From: Alphaproteobacteria bacterium
GTDB lineage: Bacteria > Pseudomonadota > Alphaproteobacteria > Elsterales > Elsteraceae
Reading direction: 5' to 3'
DNA: 8,586 bases
Assembly: GCA_013297545.1 (NCBI GenBank)
Contig: JAAFHH010000105.1
Coordinates: 1 to 8,586 of the forward strand
The position numbers and the translations under genes were made by a program. Shown piece by piece: positions 1 through 5,442 of the stretch (within the stretch, counting starts at the first letter, position 1; each line of letters starts with the position of its first letter). The notes beneath the pieces are model-generated. The model worked only from the letters and a program-made list of their open reading frames with translations. It was not told the origin of the DNA and did no database searches.

Positions 1-1088
1 GTTGCCTTGTCGGTATCCGGGCCCTGGAACATGCGCGGGGTTTTGCCCAGCAGTTCCGAGACCGGATAGCCGGTCATCCGCTCGAACGCGGCGTTGGCGT
101 AGCGGATGGTCGGGTTTTCAGCATCACCCGACGTGATCAGCACCGCGTCGTTGGCGTTGACGGCGACGGTTTGCAGCAAGCGCACGCGGTCTTGCGCGTC
201 CACTTCGCGGGTGATGTCGCGCTCGATCCCGATCCAGTGGGTGATGGTATCGCCCGTGCGCACCGGCGTCAGCGACACCATCGCCCAGACCGTGGCACCA
301 GACTTCGCCCGATTGCGAATGCGCACGGTGACCGGGTGGCCTTCACGGGTCGCCTCGTACAGCTCTTCGATGACATCGGGATCGGCGTCCGGATGGTCGA
401 GCATGCTGGGGTTGCCCGCCAGCGCTTCTTCGCGCGACCAGCCGTAGATCTTGGTGAACGCGTCGTTCACCCACAGGATCGGCCGGTTGCTGGTCACCGG
501 ATCCGGCAGACCGGAGATGATCACAGGGTCCGGCACCGCGGTTGCGACCGTCTGCAACAGCTGCATGCGTTCGCGTTCCGCCACTTCTTCGGTGCGGTCG
601 CGCACGATCGCGATGGTTTTCAGCTGCGCGTCGTGGCCATAGCTGCCGATGGTGACTTCGATCGGCAGGTTGCGACCATCGCTGCGCTGGATCGTCAACT
701 CCCGGCGCTGCCCCACCACACCCAGCGCGTCCGCCGGGATCAGATCCGCAATCGGCCGGTACAGCACCGCCTCGCTCGTGATCCCGAAAATCTCAAGCGC
801 CGCCGCGCTGACGTCTTCCACTACGCCGAACGCATCAGCGATCAGCACACCATCGCCCGCGGTATCCAACAGCGCCTTCAACAGGCCGGCCGCAGACGCC
901 CGCACCTCGCGGTTCGCCTGGTGCAGCTCGGCTTCCATCAGATCTGAGGCGCGTTCCGCCAGCCGCCGCTCGTCATCGTGCGCGACGTACGCCGCGTCGA
1001 CCGACGCAATCAACGCTGCAACGTCGATCGTGCCGTCGGTCGAGGCTTTGCGGGCACGCGCAAGTTGACGTTCAAGCAGGGGATGCAT
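1..1088 (-). CDS. Multi-PAS signalling protein, N-terminal part (runs off the left edge)
   Basis: This is an uninterrupted minus-strand reading frame of 362 codons that starts MHPLLERQLARARK and has no stop before the window edge. Residues about 36-66 are charged and heptad-like, and are probably a coiled coil. Three PAS domains follow: about 68-165 (GDGVLIADAFGVVEDVS), about 175-295 (ILWVNDAFTKIYGWSREEAL, ending GIERDITRE) and from about 302 on (IRYANAAFERMTGYPVSELL, then FQGPDTDK). The third PAS looks LOV-like but has no cysteine at the flavin site (GKTPRMFQG), so it is not a photoreceptor. The N-terminus resembles kinases and cyclic-di-GMP enzymes that follow FIST genes. The ATG shares its A with the FIST stop codon (TGATG), which fixes the start and implies translational coupling. 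The output domain, either histidine kinase or GGDEF/EAL, lies outside the window and cannot be decided. No membrane segment is seen, so it is probably cytoplasmic. Confidence 0.9.
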   Translation of the reverse strand, partial: MHPLLERQLARARKASTDGTIDVAALIASVDAAYVAHDDERRLAERASDLMEAELHQANREVRASAAGLLKALLDTAGDGVLIADAFGVVEDVSAAALEIFGITSEAVLYRPIADLIPADALGVVGQRRELTIQRSDGRNLPIEVTIGSYGHDAQLKTIAIVRDRTEEVAERERMQLLQTVATAVPDPVIISGLPDPVTSNRPILWVNDAFTKIYGWSREEALAGNPSMLDHPDADPDVIEELYEATREGHPVTVRIRNRAKSGATVWAMVSLTPVRTGDTITHWIGIERDITREVDAQDRVRLLQTVAVNANDAVLITSGDAENPTIRYANAAFERMTGYPVSELLGKTPRMFQGPDTDKA

Positions 1089-2218
1089 CAGGCGGCAACT
1101 TCTCCGATGACCGTGATGGTCATGGTCTGGTTATGCAACTCACAAAATCCACCAAATTCGTGCGGCGACAACTCCCCATAGGAATAAAACCCGATCCGGC
1201 GGTTCTGCGGCCCCAGCACGCGGCCGGCTTCTTCGACTTCCTCGGCACTGCGCTGGCCGAGGGTGAGTTTGCGCCCAATGCACGACACCATCAACGCCAA
1301 CGTCTCGCCGTCCGCCTCGACTGCGACCTGATCGGCCGCTTTGACGGCGCCATCGATCAACCGGTCCGCGGTCGCGCGCATCAACCGCGCCGTGGCACCA
1401 TGAGGAATGTCCCCGGCAAAGGTCATCGACTTCGCGGCCTCGTCAATCCCGACGATGGTCCGGGTCAGCGATCGCCCGCCGGGCACAGTGACGCTGAGCG
1501 GAAAGAACAGTGCGCTGCCCGGCAGCTGGGCTGCCGCATCACCGAGATAGGTTTTGTAGAGGTCCAGGGCCGGTTGGCCATCGAGCTCGTGCAACACCGA
1601 TCCGGCCGCGCGCGTGATCCGGCGTTCCGGCCCGAACGGTGTCCAACCGCCATAACTGCCGTGGCCGAGCCGAAAGGCCGCGCCGGCAAAGCCAATCACC
1701 ACCACTTGGCCTGGGATCGGTGCCGCGTTGTAACCGACCTTGGTGGTGCCAAAGTCCGCCCCATCGCCGGCCAGGCCGCCGGTGATGACGACGTCTGCGG
1801 CCAGCCGTTCGCGCATGCCGAGCACCAGTTCCGTGCCATTGACGTGGGTGCCATCGCTCAGCACGAAGGCGAGCTTCAAGCCATCGGCGGGCAAATCGGC
1901 CGCGAGCCGCGCGCCCACCGCCCGGTCGCCACCCTCCAGCGTCGTGGCAACAATGCTGATCGTGGTGGCTGCGAACCAGAAGGCCGTCGCGACAATGCTG
2001 CCATCGAGCACCTCGTCACCGATGATCTCGCCACCGGTCGTGCAACCGATCAATGGGGCGGTCGGCCACTGTTGGCGGAGTTCAACAAACCGCTCAGCGA
2101 TATCAAGCACGCGCGGTGCGGCGAAGTAGAGCACGAGATCTGGGGCACGCGTCGAAGGTGCCGGCGACAGCGTCTGCCAGCCTTCGGTTTCAGTCCAGTA
2201 GAGTTGCGCCAGCTGCAT
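1088..2218 (-). CDS. FIST-domain sensory protein (NosP-like)
   Basis: A soluble protein of 376 residues with the full FIST architecture. The FIST_N domain spans about 28-215 (IGCTTGGEI at 57-65, GGLAGDG at 147-153, YGGWTPFG at 189-196). The FIST_C domain spans about 216-357, with the RTIVGID and FAGDIPHGA segments and the hallmark ending YSYGELSP...CELHNQTMTIT (345-369). FIST proteins are intracellular ligand sensors. One subgroup (NosP) binds heme, senses nitric oxide and regulates a kinase or cyclic-di-GMP enzyme encoded next to it. The coupled multi-PAS gene downstream fits that arrangement, but heme binding is inference because no diagnostic ligand can be assigned from sequence alone; several histidines are present (125, 186, 210, 273, 353, 362). 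I chose the ATG at 2218 over an in-frame GTG at 2230 because GAGGGG lies just before the ATG, whereas the GTG start would place that motif at the start of the coding sequence. Confidence 0.9.
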   Translation of the reverse strand: MQLAQLYWTETEGWQTLSPAPSTRAPDLVLYFAAPRVLDIAERFVELRQQWPTAPLIGCTTGGEIIGDEVLDGSIVATAFWFAATTISIVATTLEGGDRAVGARLAADLPADGLKLAFVLSDGTHVNGTELVLGMRERLAADVVITGGLAGDGADFGTTKVGYNAAPIPGQVVVIGFAGAAFRLGHGSYGGWTPFGPERRITRAAGSVLHELDGQPALDLYKTYLGDAAAQLPGSALFFPLSVTVPGGRSLTRTIVGIDEAAKSMTFAGDIPHGATARLMRATADRLIDGAVKAADQVAVEADGETLALMVSCIGRKLTLGQRSAEEVEEAGRVLGPQNRRIGFYSYGELSPHEFGGFCELHNQTMTITVIGEVAA

Positions 2219-2222
2219 AATT

Positions 2223-2228
2223 CCCCTC
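2223..2228 (-). promoter_or_regulatory. Ribosome binding site of the FIST gene
   Basis: On the minus strand GAGGGG is followed by AATT and then the ATG at 2218. The GAGG core is six bases from the ATG, a standard spacing. This is the main reason to prefer ATG 2218 over GTG 2230 as the start. Confidence 0.65.
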
Positions 2229-2250
2229 ACCGATCCGCCCCGCGGCCGTT

Positions 2251-2269
2251 GCTGTGGTTATGGCACAGC
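2251..2269. repeat. Inverted repeat between the divergent genes (candidate operator)
   Basis: GCTGTG and CACAGC form perfect 6-bp arms around the 7-base centre GTTATGG. The element sits 33 bp from the FIST start and 68 bp from the kinase start. It could be an operator for a dimeric regulator acting on one or both units. There is no T-run on either side, so it is not a terminator. A 6-bp repeat can arise by chance in this composition. Confidence 0.35.
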
Positions 2270-2336
2270 TTGGCCTCGCATTCCGAGTCGCTCGGCCACG
2301 CTTTCCCACACGCCGTCACTCGGGCACTGTGCGCGC

Positions 2337-4175
2337 ATGCGCACCCCAGTCCTCATGTTGCTGCTCTGCCTGGTTGCTGCAACCCCACTCGCTGGCGTTG
2401 TTGTGACCTCCCAGCTGCTGGCCGCGCGTGACCAAACTGAAACCCTCGACCAGTCTCTGGTCCGCGATGCGGGCTTGCTGCAGCTGATCGTCGACCAGGA
2501 ATTGGCCGCGCGCTTAGGCCTACTGTCGGCCCTCGCCGCGACCGAAGAACTCGCCAGCGACCCGATTGACCTCGAGCGCTTCCGCCACGACGCCGTGCGC
2601 TTTCTGGCGGTGCAGAGCGGCTGGGCGTCGATCGGCATCGGCCCGCTGGACCAAAGCCTGCCGACCGTGGGTGGCTTCGATCCCAGCCGGTCGGACGCGA
2701 CGATGGCAATCCAAGTGCCGCTCGAACCGGTGGCGGGGCGCGGGGTGGCCTTGCTCGGCCGCTTGCAGCTCATGGTGTTCGAACAGCTGTTGCAGCGCTC
2801 AACCCTGCCGGCGGAGCACATTGGCCTGGTGGTCGATGCCGCTGGCCGCGTGCTCGCCCGCACGGACCGCTCGGTTGGCGCGTCGGAGCGCGGGCTCGCG
2901 GCCGATGTCTTCGCCCTGCTGCCGGTGGCCGAGCAGCGACCCGCCACCTTGACGCTCGCCTCCGGTGAGCCGGGTCGGCTTTCGGCCCGGCGCTCGGCTG
3001 GCGGCTGGTGGATTGTGGTTGCCGCACCGATCCCGGCCGCTGCACCGGTGATCCCGGCCGGCGGCCTCGGGGTCGGGGCGGGACTGGTCGGCCTGTTGGC
3101 ACTCGCCGGCACTGCGGCGGCGCTGTGGAGCCAGCGCCGCCGGCGCGCGGCGGAAGCCGCATCGCTCGACGCTTTGGCGGCGGCGGGGGATGCGCGGCTC
3201 GAAGCCGTGGCCAGCAACTTCCCCGGCGTGATCTTCCGGCGCCTGGGCGATGGCCGCTATTCCTTCGTGTCCGACGGGGTGCGCAGCTTCGGGTTGGCGC
3301 CAGACCGGGTGAGCGATCGCCGGGTGCTCGCCCTGCTCCACCGGGATGATCGCCGGGCGTGGCTGCAGGCCGCCCACGCTGCCCTCGCCAAGGGGGGCGG
3401 GTTTGAAGCCGATGGCCGCTTGAGCGACCGGGCCGGCCAGGCCCGCTGGATCCGGGTTGCCGCTGCCCAGTCGACTCTGCCCGGCGGCATCGTGGTGTGG
3501 GATGGCGTGCTGGTTGATGCCACCTCGGCGAAAACAGCCGAGCGTGATCTGCGCGCAGCACTCGATGCCAAGCAAGTGTTGTTGCTGGAAGTCCACCACC
3601 GGGTGAAGAACAACCTGCAACTGATTTCCAACTTGTTGCGTCTGCAACAGAGCGAATTCGCCGATCCATCGCTGCGTGCGGCGTTTCGGGAGTGTTTGAA
3701 CCGAGTCATGGCCATGGGCTTGATCCACGATCTGCTCTATGATCTTGACGGGCCGGTCGGGCTTGACTTCGGCGCCTATCTCCAGGCGCTGGCGTCCAAG
3801 CTCGGCACGATCCACGGCAGCGACGACCGCGTCGCGATCCAAATCCAAGCGGCCCCGGTGTCGCTGGCGCTGGACCGCGCCGTGCCGTTGGCGCTGCTGG
3901 TCAATGAACTGTTGTCGAACGCGCTCAAGCACGCATTTCCCTCAGGGAGATCGGGCACCATCCTGGTCAAGCTCGACCGGGTCGGGCCGGTGATTTCGCT
4001 CAGCGTGCGGGATGATGGGGTTGGTCTGCCGGAGGCGCCGATTGATCGCAAGCGTGGGGATGGGTTGGGGTTGAAGATCGTACAATCGCTGTGCGCCCAA
4101 CTGAATGCCGATATGGTCCAGCGCAGCGATGGCGGTACGGTGTTTGCAATAACCTTCGCCACAGCGCGGGGCTAA
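2337..4175 (+). CDS. Membrane sensor histidine kinase (Cache-like, PAS, HisKA_2, HATPase_c)
   Basis: This 612-residue kinase has an N-terminal membrane segment at about 5-29 and a periplasmic region at about 30-237. Its second half carries Cache-like motifs (LVVDAAGRVLARTD at 165-177; GWWIVVAAP at 223-231). A second membrane segment lies at about 239-264, then a PAS_3-type PAS at about 288-400 (FPGVIFRR, LLHRDDRRAW). The HisKA_2 dimerisation domain holds EVHHRVKNNLQLISNLLRLQ (418-437), with His421 the probable phosphoacceptor. HATPase_c keeps its N box (NELLSNALKHAF, 523-534), G1 box (DDGVGLP, 559-565) and G2 box (GDGLGL, 574-579), so an active enzyme is expected. HisKA_2 kinases phosphorylate separate response regulators; none is encoded here. 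The stop lies 35 bp before the adaptor gene on the same strand, which suggests cotranscription with the efflux pump. The start at 2337 lacks a strong ribosome site; ATG 2355 is an alternative. Confidence 0.9.
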   Translation: MRTPVLMLLLCLVAATPLAGVVVTSQLLAARDQTETLDQSLVRDAGLLQLIVDQELAARLGLLSALAATEELASDPIDLERFRHDAVRFLAVQSGWASIGIGPLDQSLPTVGGFDPSRSDATMAIQVPLEPVAGRGVALLGRLQLMVFEQLLQRSTLPAEHIGLVVDAAGRVLARTDRSVGASERGLAADVFALLPVAEQRPATLTLASGEPGRLSARRSAGGWWIVVAAPIPAAAPVIPAGGLGVGAGLVGLLALAGTAAALWSQRRRRAAEAASLDALAAAGDARLEAVASNFPGVIFRRLGDGRYSFVSDGVRSFGLAPDRVSDRRVLALLHRDDRRAWLQAAHAALAKGGGFEADGRLSDRAGQARWIRVAAAQSTLPGGIVVWDGVLVDATSAKTAERDLRAALDAKQVLLLEVHHRVKNNLQLISNLLRLQQSEFADPSLRAAFRECLNRVMAMGLIHDLLYDLDGPVGLDFGAYLQALASKLGTIHGSDDRVAIQIQAAPVSLALDRAVPLALLVNELLSNALKHAFPSGRSGTILVKLDRVGPVISLSVRDDGVGLPEAPIDRKRGDGLGLKIVQSLCAQLNADMVQRSDGGTVFAITFATARG

Positions 4176-4198
4176 CGAACGCGCTGACGCGCGGGGGT

Positions 4199-4204
4199 AA
4201 GGAG
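4199..4204 (+). promoter_or_regulatory. Ribosome binding site of the adaptor gene
   Basis: AAGGAG is six bases before the ATG at 4211. It selects this start over the upstream in-frame ATG at 4091, which lies inside the kinase gene and would add 40 residues in front of the membrane anchor. The stretch AAGGAGCGGGCGATG recurs with one change at the transporter start. Confidence 0.85.
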
Positions 4205-4210
4205 CGGGCG

Positions 4211-5371
4211 ATGAAGCGTGTTTTGATCCAACTGGTGATCATCGCCGTGCTCGGCGGTAGCGGCTGGTTCGGGTATCAGTGGTGGCAGACCCAGCAAGCC
4301 GCGGCCAACGCACCGGCACCCGGTGCTGCGCGCCCGGCGCAAGGCGGTGGTGGCCAAGCCGTGCCGGTGCAGGTCGCCCCAGTCACCACTGGGGTGGTGG
4401 TGGAAAAGGTCGAAAGTGTCGGCACCGCGCGGGCCAATGAGAGCATCACCATCGCGCCGAAGAATTCCGGTTTCGTCTCCCGGCTGAACTTCCGCGACGG
4501 CGATGTCGTGCGCTCCGGCGCTGTGCTGGTCGAGATGGATGACCGCGAAGTCACCGCCCAAGCCGAAGCGCTGCGCGCAACCCGCGACAATGCCCGCGTG
4601 GCTCTGGAGCGGGCGCGAGCCCTGATCGCCTCCAACGCCGCAACGCAAGCACGGGTTGATGAATTGGCCGCAGCCCTGCGCACGTCTGAGGGCAATCTGC
4701 GCGCAGCGGAGGCACGCCTGGCGGATCTGCGCATCCTCGCCCCGTTCGCGGGACAGGTGGGCTTGCGCCGGGTGTCGATCGGCGCCTTCGTGACGCCGGG
4801 GTCGACGATCACGACGCTCGACGACGTCTCGGTGATCAAGTTGGAATTCGCCGTGCCGGAACTGGTGCTGAGCCGCCTGCGGCCCGGCCTCGGGTTGCAG
4901 GCAACCGCAGACGGGCTGCCCGATCAGGTGTTCACCGGGGTGGTGACCGCGATCGACAGCCGGATTGATCCCGTCACCCGCGCGATCACCGTGCGCGCTG
5001 AGTTGCCGAACCCGAACGGGTTGCTCCGTCCCGGTATGTTCATGCTGGCGGCGATGGATTTGGATCGCCGCACTGCGGCCTTGCTGATCCCCGAAGAGGC
5101 GCTGGTGCCAACGGCGGATCGGCAGTTCGTCTACATTATCGATGACAACCGCGCACGCTTGGTGGAAATCCGCATCGGTCAGCGCCTTGGCGGTCAGGTC
5201 GAAGTGGTCGGTGGCTTGACTGCCGGCCAGCAGATCGTCGTCGCCGGGGTGCAGCGGCTGCGCAATGGCGCGGCGGTGCGCGTGCTCGGTGCCGATGGCG
5301 CGCCAGTCGGTGGTCCGCCCCGCGGTGGTGGTGGTGGTCAGGGTGGCGGGCCGCGCCCGCCCGCGGGCTAA
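4211..5371 (+). CDS. RND efflux periplasmic adaptor (membrane fusion protein, HlyD/AcrA family)
   Basis: The 386-residue protein links an inner-membrane RND transporter to an outer-membrane channel. Residues about 4-25 form an uncleaved membrane anchor. There is no lipobox cysteine, so unlike AcrA it is not lipidated. A Gly/Ala/Pro linker (30-50) precedes the split lipoyl domain (about 76-113, with GFVSRLNFRDGDVVRSGAVL, and about 173-207, with ILAPFAGQVGLRRVSIGAFV). Between them lies an alpha-helical hairpin (about 112-172) rich in Ala, Arg and Glu. The beta-barrel is about 208-283 (IDPVTRAITVRAELPN, LLRPGMF) and the membrane-proximal domain about 284-360 (IPEEALVPT). The tail (361-386) is Gly/Pro-rich, contains five consecutive glycines and looks disordered. 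The gene lies between the kinase (35 bp) and the RND transporter (71 bp), its obvious partner. Substrates cannot be read from the sequence. Confidence 0.93.
   Translation: MKRVLIQLVIIAVLGGSGWFGYQWWQTQQAAANAPAPGAARPAQGGGGQAVPVQVAPVTTGVVVEKVESVGTARANESITIAPKNSGFVSRLNFRDGDVVRSGAVLVEMDDREVTAQAEALRATRDNARVALERARALIASNAATQARVDELAAALRTSEGNLRAAEARLADLRILAPFAGQVGLRRVSIGAFVTPGSTITTLDDVSVIKLEFAVPELVLSRLRPGLGLQATADGLPDQVFTGVVTAIDSRIDPVTRAITVRAELPNPNGLLRPGMFMLAAMDLDRRTAALLIPEEALVPTADRQFVYIIDDNRARLVEIRIGQRLGGQVEVVGGLTAGQQIVVAGVQRLRNGAAVRVLGADGAPVGGPPRGGGGGQGGGPRPPAG
5324..5338 (+). repeat. (GGT)5 trinucleotide run in the adaptor tail
   Basis: Five tandem GGT codons encode Gly372-376 in the C-terminal tail of the adaptor. 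Copy-number change would be in frame and probably tolerated in this disordered tail. Confidence 0.85.
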
Positions 5372-5430
5372 GCCTGCATCTGATCTAGTGCCGATGAGGG
5401 TTTCAGCGTAAGAAGCGTAGCGCATCGATC

Positions 5431-5436
5431 AAGGAG
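5431..5436 (+). promoter_or_regulatory. Ribosome binding site of the RND transporter gene
   Basis: AAGGAG is six bases before the ATG at 5443. A GTG at 5440 is in frame directly upstream but would be only three bases from the motif, so ATG is preferred. The 15-base start context matches that of the adaptor gene at 14 positions. Confidence 0.85.
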
Positions 5437-5442
5437 CGGGTG

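Larger units (their letters stand above)
2219..2336. promoter_or_regulatory. Divergent intergenic region, presumed promoters for both units
   Basis: These 118 bp separate the start codons of two divergent units, the FIST/multi-PAS pair on the left and the kinase/efflux genes on the right. By position both promoters should lie here or just inside the flanking genes. I see no convincing sigma-70 -35/-10 pair by eye, which is common in GC-rich genomes. The only clear structure is a short inverted repeat at 2251-2269, listed separately. The kinase start at 2337 has no strong Shine-Dalgarno sequence in front of it. Confidence 0.5.

Noticed and set aside
1..183. Third PAS domain as a LOV blue-light receptor
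   Set aside because: The LOV signature needs a cysteine in the GxNCRFLQ motif; here the segment reads GKTPRMFQG without cysteine.
171..947. A 258-codon plus-strand open frame in the first kilobase
   Set aside because: The minus strand here encodes three recognisable PAS domains in one continuous frame. The plus-strand translation has low-complexity shadow composition.
1133..2431. A 432-codon plus-strand open frame opposite the FIST gene
   Set aside because: It is antisense to a gene with clear FIST family motifs. Its translation is rich in Arg, His, Gln and Gly with no recognisable domain, as expected for shadows of GC-rich codon bias.
2258..3932. Several long minus-strand frames (up to 377 codons) opposite the sensor kinase
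   Set aside because: They overlap each other and the kinase, whose catalytic motifs are intact, and their composition is typical of antisense shadows.
4179..4190. CGCG-CTGA-CGCG mini hairpin between kinase and adaptor as a terminator or attenuator
   Set aside because: It is only a 4-bp stem in GC-rich sequence with no T-run, too weak to support a call.
5359..5368. GCCCGCGGGC palindrome at the end of the adaptor gene as a terminator
   Set aside because: The dyad has no usable loop and no following T-run, and it lies in Gly/Pro codons just before the stop. The transporter gene follows closely on the same strand.
5405..5419. Two AGCGTA copies with 9-bp spacing in the adaptor-transporter gap
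   Set aside because: Two 6-mers are too little for a regulatory repeat, and no further copies are seen nearby.
4172..5425. A 417-codon minus-strand open frame opposite the adaptor gene
   Set aside because: The plus strand encodes a complete adaptor with all expected domains and a strong ribosome site. The minus frame is His/Gln/Arg-rich and has no family resemblance.
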